Positions 18,110 to 24,456 of a stretch of DNA of 34,303 nt are shown here, piece by piece. How positions within the stretch are numbered: the stretch's first letter is position 1; every line of letters starts with the position of its first letter. Both the position numbers and the translations under genes were made by a program. The stretch lies in the NCBI GenBank assembly GCA_003156805.1, contig PMHV01000059.1, positions 318,898 to 353,200 of the forward strand, given 5' to 3'. Source of the stretch: Acidobacteriaceae bacterium. Lineage in GTDB: Bacteria; Acidobacteriota; Terriglobia; Terriglobales; Acidobacteriaceae. The notes below the pieces were generated by a model. The model had not been told where the DNA came from. It searched no databases and saw only the letters and a program-made list of their open reading frames with translations.

Positions 18110-18852
18110 TCCGCACCATCGTGATGCTGACCTTGTGGAGCGTGGCCGCTCCCGTCGCGGCTCTCATCGGGTTTCCCTGGACGTTCATCACGGGCGATAT
18201 CCGGCTGCTCTACCGCATGTTCATGTGGGGCGCCTGGAATGGCCCGCGCTTGGCCGGCATGCGCGTAGAAACCGTTGGACTCGACGGCCTCAACCCGCAG
18301 CGTACTTATATTTTCATGTCGAATCATGTTTCGAATCTTGACCCGCCCATTCTGATTCCGCTGATTCCTCGACGCACCTCGGTGATGGTGAAGAAAGAAC
18401 TATTTGCTTATCCGATCCTCGGCCGCGCCATGCGCCTGGGATCTCTCGTGCCCGTGGATCGCGGCAATCGTGATGCGGGCATCGAATCGGTGAAAGCCGC
18501 CAAAGAAGTGGTACATCAGGGCATCAGCATGACCATTTTCATCGAAGGTAAACGCTCGTTCGATGGCAAACTGCTGCCGTTCAAGAAAGGCCCGTTTTAT
18601 TTGGCGATGGAGTGCGGGGTTCCGGTTGTTCCGGTGACGATTTCCGGGACGCACTACGCGATGCCGAAAGCGAGATTCGCGATCAAGCCTGGCGTCGTCA
18701 AAGTGATTTTTCATCCGCCCATCGAGCCGCAGGATTTCGCAAGCCGGGAATGCCTGATGGAGAAAGTTCGTATCGCGATCGAAAGCGGCTTGCCAGAAGA
18801 GTACCGGCAGAGCACTCTGCCGGCCGCGACGAGTACAAGTGCGCACCCATGA
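18106..18852 (+). CDS. plsC: 1-acyl-sn-glycerol-3-phosphate acyltransferase (PlsC-like)
   Basis: Membrane-bound acyltransferase of phospholipid synthesis, adding the second acyl chain to lysophosphatidate. The 248-residue protein has an N-terminal hydrophobic segment and the two PlsC motifs: HX4D as NHVSNLD (H74, D79) and FIEGKRSFDG (E147; commonly EGTRS). VPVVPVTISGTHYAMP completes the pocket. The ATG overlaps the peptidase stop, so it ends the long operon that begins with the mgtC-like gene. It converges on lpxD, with 55 bp between the stops and no clear terminator. Lysophospholipid acyltransferases of other specificity share the motifs. Confidence 0.9.
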   Translation: MIRTIVMLTLWSVAAPVAALIGFPWTFITGDIRLLYRMFMWGAWNGPRLAGMRVETVGLDGLNPQRTYIFMSNHVSNLDPPILIPLIPRRTSVMVKKELFAYPILGRAMRLGSLVPVDRGNRDAGIESVKAAKEVVHQGISMTIFIEGKRSFDGKLLPFKKGPFYLAMECGVPVVPVTISGTHYAMPKARFAIKPGVVKVIFHPPIEPQDFASRECLMEKVRIAIESGLPEEYRQSTLPAATSTSAHP

Positions 18853-18907
18853 ATCATTTCGTCTCGGCGTAGTAACCTGCTCGTGAAACGTGCGGGCACG
18901 GTGTGTT

Positions 18908-19912
18908 TCATTCTTTCTTACTCCGCCGCCTCACCGCGCGCGCGATCTCCGGTAGCTTCGGCAGCAGCGCCGAATACTTCAGCCACAATTTGTGATCGAC
19001 GGCCGGAGCGCCGCTCACGATCGCTCCTGCGGGAATGTCCTGGGCGACGCCGCTTTGCGGGGTAACGATGGCGCCCTCGCCCACCTTGCAGTGTCCGACT
19101 ACACCCACCTGCCCGGTGAGAATCACTTTGTTGCCGATTTCGGTGGATCCCGCCAATCCCACCTGCGCGCACAGCAAAGCATCTTCTCCCACACGCGAGC
19201 CGTGGCCGACTTGCGTCAGATTGTCGATTTTGACGCCGCGTCCGATGCGAGTCTCGCCGACGCTGGCGCGGTCAATACAGGAGTTGGCCTGGACTTCGAC
19301 GTCATCCTCGATGACGACCGGTGCAGGTTGCGGAATCTTGTGCCACCGGCCCTCGGCAGTTTTGGCGAAGCCGAAGCCGTCCGCGCCGATGACCACGCCG
19401 TTCTGCAGGAGCACGTTATCGCCGATGCGGCAATTCTCGCGAACTACAGAGTGTGCGTGGGCGAAGAAGTTGTTCCCGACCTTCGCTCCGCGATAAATGA
19501 CTACGTGCGCCAGCAGCACGGCATTCTCGCCGATCTCGACATCTTCGTCGAGCACGACATAAGGACCGATATGAGCGTTCTTCCCGATCGTTGCGCTGGG
19601 ATGCACTACGGCAGTTGCGTGTACGCCGGGCGCGTAGCTTGCGGGCTGATGGAAGAGTTCGAGTGCGCGCGCGAAGCTGAGATACGGATCTTTGGCGCGC
19701 AGCGTGGCGGTTGGAATGGAAGGAAAGTCCTCGGCGACGATGACGGCAGAAGCCTTGGTGGACCGCGCCGCAGCGGCGTATTTGGGATTGGAGACGAAGG
19801 TTAACTCTCCCGGTGCGGCTTGTTCCACGCCGTTGAGGCCGGTGATTTCAGTCTCCGGAGAACCGTTCTCGAGGGGCAATTGAAGGAGGGAGGCGATTTG
19901 AGAAAGTTTCAT
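18908..19912 (-). CDS. lpxD: UDP-3-O-acylglucosamine N-acyltransferase
   Basis: Third enzyme of lipid A synthesis: transfers a 3-hydroxyacyl chain from ACP to the 2-amino group of UDP-3-O-acylglucosamine. The protein is 334 residues from the ATG at 19912 (MKLSQIASLLQLP). An N-terminal uridine-binding domain (about 1-100) precedes a left-handed beta-helix of hexapeptide repeats (about 100-300). GADGFGFAKTAEGRWHKIPQ and the catalytic His H237 in NLTQVGHGSRVGEDALL match the family; E. coli uses H239. A start at 19963 would add 17 unrelated residues. The gene stands alone on this strand. An IS1595-type element is inserted 72 bp upstream of its start, so its promoter region has been altered. Presence of lpxD implies an LPS-type outer membrane. 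Confidence 0.95.
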   Translation of the reverse strand: MKLSQIASLLQLPLENGSPETEITGLNGVEQAAPGELTFVSNPKYAAAARSTKASAVIVAEDFPSIPTATLRAKDPYLSFARALELFHQPASYAPGVHATAVVHPSATIGKNAHIGPYVVLDEDVEIGENAVLLAHVVIYRGAKVGNNFFAHAHSVVRENCRIGDNVLLQNGVVIGADGFGFAKTAEGRWHKIPQPAPVVIEDDVEVQANSCIDRASVGETRIGRGVKIDNLTQVGHGSRVGEDALLCAQVGLAGSTEIGNKVILTGQVGVVGHCKVGEGAIVTPQSGVAQDIPAGAIVSGAPAVDHKLWLKYSALLPKLPEIARAVRRRSKKE

Positions 19913-19976
19913 GGTCGATGGATGGAGGCGAGTAAATCGTACACCAGTTCCAAAGTGGGCCATCGATGCATGTTTA

Positions 19977-19984
19977 CTTTTTTA
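19977..19984. repeat. 8-bp target-site duplication, left copy (CTTTTTTA)
   Basis: CTTTTTTA directly abuts the left end of the inserted element and is identical to 22574-22581 at the right end. An A/T-rich 8-bp duplication is the expected signature of IS1595-family transposition. Confidence 0.96.
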
Positions 19985-20017
19985 GGCAATCATTACCTTG
20001 ACTCGCCCATGGATTTA
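19985..20017 (+). repeat. Left terminal inverted repeat of the IS1595-type element
   Basis: Begins GGCAATCATTACCTTGACTC and matches the reverse complement of 22541-22573 at 30 of 33 positions. Mismatches are at repeat positions 7, 27 and 29. The first 26 bp contain one mismatch. Confidence 0.95.
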
Positions 20018-20042
20018 TGGCATTATGTCCTTGAGGAAGGAC

Positions 20043-21014
20043 ATGAACCCCGAACCAAAGAGCCTCCAAGAAGCCATTCTGTACTTCGCAAACCCTGATA
20101 ACTGCATCGCGTACCTGTCCGTCCGCCGATGGCCGGATGGCAAGGTTATCTGCCCGATCTGCAACTCGGAAGGCGTGAGCGCATTCAATCCAAAGCGCCG
20201 CACTTGGAAGTGTGCGAAGCATCATCCTAAACGCGAGTTCTCCGTCAAAGTCGGCACCGTCATGGAAGATTCGCCCATCGGTCTTGACAAGTGGCTCACC
20301 GCAATGTGGCTCCTGACCACTTGCAAGAATGGCATCTCCAGTTACGAAATTGAGCGCGATCTCAAGGTCAGCCAAAAGGCCGCATGGTTCATGCTCCATC
20401 GCATCCGGCTTGCGATGCAGGACGATGCCTTTGGCAGCAAACTCCGTGGCGAAGTAGAGGCCGACGAAACTTTCATCGGCGGAAAAGCGCGGAACATGCA
20501 CAAGGACGTAAAGGCGCGGCGCATCTCCGGCAGTGGACGCAATGTGCAAGACAAGATCGTCGTCATGGGAATGCTGGAGCGCGGCGGTCGAGTTCGCACT
20601 CAGGTCGTGCCAGATCGTTTGCAGAAAACTTTGCAGCCCATCGTTCGGGCGCAAGTCGAAGCTGGCTCCGCTCTCTTTACCGATGAACTCGGCGGATACA
20701 AGGGACTCGACAAACAGTACGAGCACCAGATCATTGACCACGCGATTCAATACGTGGATGGTCGCGTCCACACTAACGGCATGGAGAACTTCTGGTCGCT
20801 GCTGAAACGCGGCCTTGCAGGAACCTACGTGGCTGTGGAGCCGTTTCATTTGTTCCGCTATCTCGATGAGCAAGTGTTTCGATTCAATAATCGTGCGACT
20901 AGAGACAATCCGCTAAACGACGCTGACCGCTTCGATCTCGCCGTCCGACAGATCGTCGGTAAGCGCCTCACCTTCGCCGAGCTAACTGGCAAGGTGGGAG
21001 GGACGGTTAACTAA
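20043..21014 (+). CDS. IS1595-family (ISXO2-like) DDE transposase
   Basis: 323-residue transposase that catalyses movement of the surrounding element. An N-terminal zinc ribbon (CPIC at residues 37-40, then a second Cys/His cluster, CAKHH, at 57-61) and a short helix-turn-helix-like region (GISSYEIERDLKVSQKAAW) precede the ISXO2-like RNase-H domain. The catalytic acids are D141 in EVEADETFIGGK, D214 in LFTDELGGYKGL and E248 in HTNGMENFWSLLKRG, with the family's HTN immediately before the last. ATG at 20043 follows GAGGAAGG (20033-20040) closely and gives MNPEPKSLQEAILYFANPD, the usual opening; ATG at 20025 is possible, and a TTG at 19998 lies inside the inverted repeat and is unlikely. No frameshift is seen. 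An intrinsic terminator follows 22 bp after the stop. Confidence 0.95.
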   Translation: MNPEPKSLQEAILYFANPDNCIAYLSVRRWPDGKVICPICNSEGVSAFNPKRRTWKCAKHHPKREFSVKVGTVMEDSPIGLDKWLTAMWLLTTCKNGISSYEIERDLKVSQKAAWFMLHRIRLAMQDDAFGSKLRGEVEADETFIGGKARNMHKDVKARRISGSGRNVQDKIVVMGMLERGGRVRTQVVPDRLQKTLQPIVRAQVEAGSALFTDELGGYKGLDKQYEHQIIDHAIQYVDGRVHTNGMENFWSLLKRGLAGTYVAVEPFHLFRYLDEQVFRFNNRATRDNPLNDADRFDLAVRQIVGKRLTFAELTGKVGGTVN

Positions 21015-21190
21015 ACCTTGGAGTCGGAAGCGTGGGAAGCGGGCGAAGTCTTAGCCCGCTTTTTTCGCGCTCGCTTCCGCTGCCAATTCCTCTCGCGCTT
21101 CTGCAATTCCTGGTGCGAGACGCTGAGCACCTTGCGCACGACCGCATCGACTTCTTCAGCTTCGCTCATTTCTGTTTTCGGGGTTGTCAT
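21011..21190 (-). CDS. Small Lys/Arg-rich protein of the IS passenger module
   Basis: 59-codon frame starting MTTPKTEMSEAEEVDAVV and ending in a strongly basic tail (KRERNWQRKRARKKRAK). The ATG at 21190 has AAGGA with 8 nt spacing, which is good evidence for translation. It overlaps the last 35 bp of the RelA/SpoT-type gene in another frame, so the two would be co-transcribed and probably coupled. Its TAG overlaps the transposase TAA by two bases on the opposite strand. I do not recognise a named family. An acidic/helical N-terminal half plus a basic C-terminal half would suit a small nucleic-acid-binding or partner protein. Part of its coding region is also the transposase terminator hairpin, which tempers confidence. 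Confidence 0.55.
   Translation of the reverse strand: MTTPKTEMSEAEEVDAVVRKVLSVSHQELQKRERNWQRKRARKKRAKTSPASHASDSKV
21037..21065 (+). terminator. Rho-independent terminator of the transposase gene
   Basis: Perfect 8-bp stem AAGCGGGC (21037-21044) / GCCCGCTT (21054-21061) with a 9-nt loop, the 3' arm running into a T-tract at 21060-21065. It lies 22 bp after the transposase stop. No T-tract exists in the minus direction, so it acts on plus-strand transcription only, and it lies within the small minus-strand ORF. Confidence 0.8.
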
Positions 21191-22436
21191 TTTTGGAATC
21201 CTTGGGCGCATCTCCAATTAGAGGTATGTGAAATGTTCCTATCTTCGGAGGATCAATTCTTGCGTTATTGTGATCGCGGACATTCGTGAACGCAGCAACA
21301 AACGCGGTGGTGTCCGCGAAGTAGTTAGGGTAAGCACTTTTTAGTTCCGCTATGGAATCCACAGACACGAGCACAACTTGCGTGCTCGGCGCATCGCGTA
21401 GCGGTTGCTCGGCATTTACGTATTCATCGAACGCCCGGAGATTATCTTCCTTTCTGAAAGCCTTGATAGTCGAGGACCCCTCTTTGGGATCAAGTTGCAA
21501 GAGAAACCAGTATGGCTCCGGCGGCGTACTTTTTTTCTCCTTTTTCTCTATCTCCTCTTCCATCTCCGCTTTGAAATTAGCGAAGGCATCTAATGCATTG
21601 ACTGCATGTGTCCAAGTCATAAGCGTCTGCACAACGTGCAATTCTTCTCCGAGTCCGCGCACCTCTTCAAGCATGACGTGCTCGTTTTCGGGAGCGCCGG
21701 GAATCGTCGGTTGCCCCTCCCTGAATGCAATGGCACTCGCCACAAGCACAAAGAAGCGCCGCCACTTCACGAGATACTCTATCGGTCGTATAAGCATAGT
21801 GCCAGCTTTCCGCCGAAGTTCCATGCCCGTGAACGTCTCCACAGTTTCAAGGGCGGTAGCCCATGCGTGTTGCAACTGAGAGCGGATTTGAATTTCAATT
21901 CTGTGATTATTAAAGACGCTGTATAGCTCCGATTCGCTCCGATATTTGTAGATCAAATGCACGCTGCGATAGCCATCCGGTTTCGGATTCGCAATGTAAT
22001 CGTCTGCCCGTACAAATTCGGATTGGATGCCCCATTCATCGTAAAACTGCCTCAATGCGAGGGCTTGAGCGACCGTGGGCATCACTGCGCGGCATCCACC
22101 GATGTCTTGGATTTTTGACAATTTGAGGTGTCGGTATTCATTCGCCTGCAACTTCTTGCGAATGGAAGTCAGTCGCTTAATCCGTTGCGCGATTACAGCC
22201 TCCGGCGTGATCCGCTTGGCGCGACTTTGCAGGGTCTTCCGAATCGCATATAGCGGCCAATTATGCGAGGCTCGCCAATTGTTGATTACGTCTATCGCAT
22301 TCAGTTCGTCGATGCTGACACAACGTATGTTCTTGGAGGCAGGCTTCGGTAGGGCGAACAGCGGCGGCGGATGAATAAGAATCTCGCCAGCCGCGTCAAC
22401 TTGTCCTCTGCTGTAGCGCGGAGCCGACCAAGCCAT
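21156..22436 (-). CDS. Stand-alone RelA/SpoT-domain nucleotide pyrophosphokinase (IS passenger)
   Basis: 426-residue protein with a synthetase domain of the RelA/SpoT type, which transfers pyrophosphate from ATP to GDP/GTP or, in toxic members, to adenine nucleotides or the tRNA 3' end. Visible motifs from the ATG at 22436: INNWRASHNWPL (51-62), RLTSIRKKL, DIGGCRAV (111-118, Mg-binding Asp), DDYIANPKPDGYRSVHLIY (145-163, guanine-stacking Tyr region), EIQIR (181-185, catalytic Glu) and LQHAWATALETVETF. There is no HD hydrolase domain and no TGS/ACT region; about 200 residues of unassigned sequence follow, including a charged helix (KAEMEEEIEKKEKK). It resembles the single-domain small alarmone synthetase/toxSAS class. 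ATG at 22535 would add 33 residues next to the inverted repeat; MAWSAPRYSRGQVD looks like the homologous start. It is carried inside an IS1595-type element. Confidence 0.88.
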   Translation of the reverse strand: MAWSAPRYSRGQVDAAGEILIHPPPLFALPKPASKNIRCVSIDELNAIDVINNWRASHNWPLYAIRKTLQSRAKRITPEAVIAQRIKRLTSIRKKLQANEYRHLKLSKIQDIGGCRAVMPTVAQALALRQFYDEWGIQSEFVRADDYIANPKPDGYRSVHLIYKYRSESELYSVFNNHRIEIQIRSQLQHAWATALETVETFTGMELRRKAGTMLIRPIEYLVKWRRFFVLVASAIAFREGQPTIPGAPENEHVMLEEVRGLGEELHVVQTLMTWTHAVNALDAFANFKAEMEEEIEKKEKKSTPPEPYWFLLQLDPKEGSSTIKAFRKEDNLRAFDEYVNAEQPLRDAPSTQVVLVSVDSIAELKSAYPNYFADTTAFVAAFTNVRDHNNARIDPPKIGTFHIPLIGDAPKDSKNDNPENRNERS

Positions 22437-22540
22437 AGTCTCCCACGGCATCAATTCTTCTACTTCATCGGTATAGGGCAATTCTGGGAACCAAAACCTT
22501 TCCCAGCAATAACTTCCCCCGATCCTGCCCATCATCGGCC

Positions 22541-22573
22541 TAAACCGATGGGCGAGTCAAGGTAATTATTGCC
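22541..22573 (-). repeat. Right terminal inverted repeat of the IS1595-type element
   Basis: Reverse complement begins GGCAATAATTACCTTGACTC and matches 19985-20017 at 30 of 33 positions. The terminal GCC at 22571-22573 directly abuts the second CTTTTTTA. Confidence 0.95.
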
Positions 22574-22581
22574 CTTTTTTA
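22574..22581. repeat. 8-bp target-site duplication, right copy (CTTTTTTA)
   Basis: Identical to 19977-19984. Joining the flanks at one copy restores an uninterrupted non-coding sequence running from the lpxD upstream region into the C-tract repeat at 22588. Confidence 0.96.
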
Positions 22582-22587
22582 TAACCT

Positions 22588-22700
22588 GGTACCCCCCTCC
22601 CCCCTCGGGTATTAGAATCATGGAGTTAGGCATGCTTTGGTTCGTAAAATACATTAAACAAAGGGCTTATAAGCAAAAATATAGATAACAAAGGAGTTGC
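22588..22700. repeat. C-tract followed by degenerate 27-nt tandem repeats (non-coding)
   Basis: GGTACCCCCCTCCCCCCTCGG (from 22588) is followed by A/T-rich units with a shared ending. Unit 22643-22669 ends AACAAAGGGCTTA and unit 22673-22699 ends AACAAAGGAGTTG, exactly 30 nt apart, both starting with a C/G-AAAA run. A more decayed unit ends ATGGAGTTAGG near 22630. The stretch is much richer in A/T than its surroundings and contains no open frame. From memory, C-tract-led repeats with 'AAAGGACTT'-like endings are dispersed in acidobacterial genomes; this was not searched. Confidence 0.6.
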
Positions 22701-23091
22701 GGCCGGCTGCATTCCGACGATCCGTACTGCCTCTGCTGGGGCAATGATGAAGGAATTCTCTGTGAGGCGCAAGGTCAGATGTCACAAGGGTAGGCTGTGG
22801 AAAAGCTGCGGGGAATCAAATCCGATCGGATTGGCGAGTCCCGCAGGATTAGGGTAGGGCTCAGTTTGAAAAGGGGCGGCCGTGTGCGCACGGGAGATCC
22901 CCTTCGGCAGGCTCTCCAGAGGCTTAACGCGTAAGTCGTTCAGCTTCTGTCAGTACTGACGGTCCCGAGGCCGTCCTTTGCTCAGGGCAGGCTCTGCCCT
23001 GCCAAGAACAAAGGGGCAAAAGGACGGGCACCCGCACCTGGGATGACCGGGGGCCGGGCGCCAGCGCCGAAGAAGAAATGACGACCGGAAA
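22701..23091. other. Gene-free stretch with clustered palindromes
   Basis: No coding region is supported here. Perfect palindromes are AATCCGATCGGATT (22819-22832) and GTCAGTACTGAC (22949-22960). Hairpins are CCGTG-tgcg-CACGG in the CCGTGTGCGCACGG stretch near 22882-22895, GACGG (22958-22962) with CCGTC (22971-22975), and AGGGCAG-gct-CTGCCCT (22984-23000). The last sits inside a longer arm pair, CCGTCCTTTG at 22971-22980 with CAAAAGGACGG at 23017-23027. The 15-mer GCTCAGGGCAGGCTC (22980-22994) recurs exactly at 24477-24491 beside the RAYT gene. This looks like accumulated REP-like or small mobile debris. Confidence 0.55.
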
Positions 23092-23628
23092 CTACTCCGT
23101 GTCCCTCATTCTGCCCAACCGTTCATAAACCGCGTCATGAGAATGTCCGCCGACGATGGTACGCCTGACAACGAGAACGCTCTTTTCTCCACACATTATC
23201 CAGACACGCTTTGCCCTGATATCGGGCGAGTCATTTGTGTCGGCGGTCACGCTGCATTGGGAGAACCCTTCCCTATTCAGGGAGCTCACCACCCCAAAGA
23301 GTTGTTCCACCGTGTCATCGTCCGAAGCCGTCCAGAACCGTTCAGCGTAGCTCAAGACGCCGTTTGTGAACTGGAGGGTCGGGCCGAACTCCTTCTTTTC
23401 AAGCGAACCCACCATCCACTCATCCTCATGAATTTTTGTTATCTCAGTCCCCGCCAGTTTTTCGGTGATTTGGGCCTTGGTCATCCCCAGATGTAATTTA
23501 TATCCTGCTACCTCGACGTCTGCTTTGCTCGCGTGCGGGGAGGTCTCACGTTGTGCGTGCACAGTTGCCAGACCCGCGACTACAAGCGGGACCAGGGCCA
23601 TTCTTTTTATCAGTTTGTTCAATGCCAT
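23092..23628 (-). CDS. Hypothetical exported protein, BamE-like small domain possible
   Basis: 178-residue protein starting at the ATG at 23628, which has AAGGAGGGG (about 7 nt spacing) upstream; an ATG 42 bp earlier has no such site. A signal peptide is clear (KRMALVPLVVAGLATVHAQ). The mature part includes YKLHLGMTKAQITEKLAG, then LQFTNGVLSYAERFW, an order reminiscent of BamE/SmpA-like small domains (a 'GM-T-xx-xV' helix, then 'v-F-nG-l'), followed by a segment with two Cys (SQCSV and VWIMCG). The function is unknown and the BamE comparison is weak. It stands alone between repeat-rich stretches and points toward the IS element. Confidence 0.7.
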   Translation of the reverse strand: MALNKLIKRMALVPLVVAGLATVHAQRETSPHASKADVEVAGYKLHLGMTKAQITEKLAGTEITKIHEDEWMVGSLEKKEFGPTLQFTNGVLSYAERFWTASDDDTVEQLFGVVSSLNREGFSQCSVTADTNDSPDIRAKRVWIMCGEKSVLVVRRTIVGGHSHDAVYERLGRMRDTE

Positions 23629-23682
23629 CGAGTTGCCCCTCCTTAGCCTTCGCAAAGTCGGCGTTTTCACTATACTTCCGCC

Positions 23683-23769
23683 ATGACCTTCTGGGATGAA
23701 GTTCTCGCCATCTTCATCGGAGATGTTTCCGCAAGGGGGCTGGTCCAGCCGTACTCTAGCACGAAACGG
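23683..23769 (+). pseudogene. Possible 5' gene fragment cut off by the REP/RAYT segment
   Basis: An ATG at 23683 opens MTFWDEVLAIFIGDVSARG, which looks like the start of a small membrane-protein gene, and has a TATACT at 23671-23676 placed for a leaderless or near-leaderless transcript. The frame then runs into the REP palindrome at 23766 and loses any resemblance to a protein. It is either a remnant truncated by the RAYT-associated segment or a chance frame. Low confidence. Confidence 0.2.
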
Positions 23770-23801
23770 GATGCCCCACCCGTGGCGGTTTCACGGGTGG
23801 G
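23766..23801. repeat. REP-like palindrome, left of the RAYT gene
   Basis: Stem CCCACCCGTG (23775-23784) / CACGGGTGGG (23792-23801) with a 7-nt loop. The 31-nt segment 23766-23796 is repeated in inverted orientation at 24491-24521 with one mismatch. It lies just past the RAYT stop codon. Confidence 0.75.
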
Positions 23802-23818
23802 CCGCGAGGCCGATGGGT

Positions 23819-24376
23819 TCAGGAGATTTTGCGGATGTGAAGCTCCGCTCTCCGCGCCTCATTGACTAGAACCGGGCCGGGTTCGCCGTAGGCGTAATGT
23901 CGGAAGCTGCTCCACAACCACTCCTCGGGCCTTAGAACTAAACCCCGCTGAACGGGATTGCGATGCATGTAGCGCAGCTTTTCCACGCGCTTTTTCTCGG
24001 TAAAGACAACAAAATCGTAGAAGCGGCGTTGCCAAATGTGTCCCACGGCGAGGGGTGTACTCCAAAGCGCGTTTGCCTGGGCACCGGCTTTGGCGCGAAG
24101 TTCGCGCAGCAGTCGATGGGCGAAGGTTTGTTTCAAGGCGGCCAGCACCAGTGAAGGATTTCCGCGCTCCGGCTCGGTGAAGAGAAGATGGACATGCTCA
24201 GGCATGACTACGTAACCGACGACTACAAATTGATGACGCTGGCGGATCTGCTCCATGGCCTCTAGGAAGAGATCGCGGGAGCGGGGTGTGCCGAGAAGGG
24301 GTCGGCGCTGATAGCAACTTGTGGTAATAAAGTGGGAGTATCCAGCGCCGTAGTAGCGGTGCAGGTTGGTCGGCAT
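23819..24376 (-). CDS. REP-associated tyrosine transposase (RAYT, Y1_Tnp / TnpA_REP)
   Basis: 185-residue HUH-type single-strand endonuclease that processes REP palindromes. From the ATG at 24376 (MPTNLHRYYGAGYSHFIT) the motifs are HFITTSCYQRRPLL, the metal-binding HUH site in VVMPEHVHLLF, the tyrosine region WQRRFYDFVVFTEKKR, and YMHRNPVQRGLV followed by EEWLWSSFRHYAYGE, all characteristic of the RAYT group. Length is normal and no frameshift is seen. An upstream ATG would add 21 residues unlike the family. Inverted REP-like palindromes flank the gene on both sides, as expected for a REP-RAYT unit; RAYTs are usually domesticated single-copy genes, so active mobility is not implied. Confidence 0.92.
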   Translation of the reverse strand: MPTNLHRYYGAGYSHFITTSCYQRRPLLGTPRSRDLFLEAMEQIRQRHQFVVVGYVVMPEHVHLLFTEPERGNPSLVLAALKQTFAHRLLRELRAKAGAQANALWSTPLAVGHIWQRRFYDFVVFTEKKRVEKLRYMHRNPVQRGLVLRPEEWLWSSFRHYAYGEPGPVLVNEARRAELHIRKIS

Positions 24377-24456
24377 CGAAAGGATATAACAGGAACGCGA
24401 TGATTTCGCTGTGACCGATGAACATGCCACGATGAACATGCCAGGGAAAGTTCGCG

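Larger units (their letters stand above)
19985..22573. mobile_element. Complete IS1595-family (ISXO2-like) element with RelA/SpoT-type passenger gene
   Basis: A 2589-bp element bounded by 33-bp inverted repeats beginning GGCAAT and by a perfect 8-bp duplication, so both ends are known to the base. It holds three coding regions: an ISXO2-like DDE transposase (plus strand, 20043-21014), and on the minus strand a 59-codon basic ORF (21011-21190) and a RelA/SpoT-domain gene (21156-22436). Transposase and passengers are convergent, and their stop codons overlap by two bases at 21012-21013. A plain IS1595-type element needs only about 1 kb; the extra 1.5 kb is the passenger module. All parts look intact (no frameshift, near-perfect ends, unaltered duplication), which suggests recent insertion. 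Confidence 0.96.

Noticed and set aside
18853-18907. Bidirectional terminator between plsC and lpxD
   Set aside because: The only stem (CGTG-CGGG-CACG) is 4 bp and has no proper T-tract.
18992-19804. Long plus-strand open frame (270 codons) opposite lpxD
   Set aside because: lpxD on the other strand has every catalytic and hexapeptide feature; the plus frame is a GC-rich shadow with no recognisable motif or ribosome site.
19974-20873. Long minus-strand open frame opposite the transposase
   Set aside because: It runs across the inverted repeat and target duplication, and the plus-strand transposase has its full zinc ribbon and DDE set.
19977-22581. Gene disruption by the IS1595-type element
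   Set aside because: Rejoining the flanks at one CTTTTTTA gives non-coding DNA upstream of lpxD, not a broken open frame.
22588-22700. CRISPR array in the tandem-repeat stretch
   Set aside because: Units are degenerate, adjoining and too few, with no constant repeat/unique spacer alternation and no cas genes.
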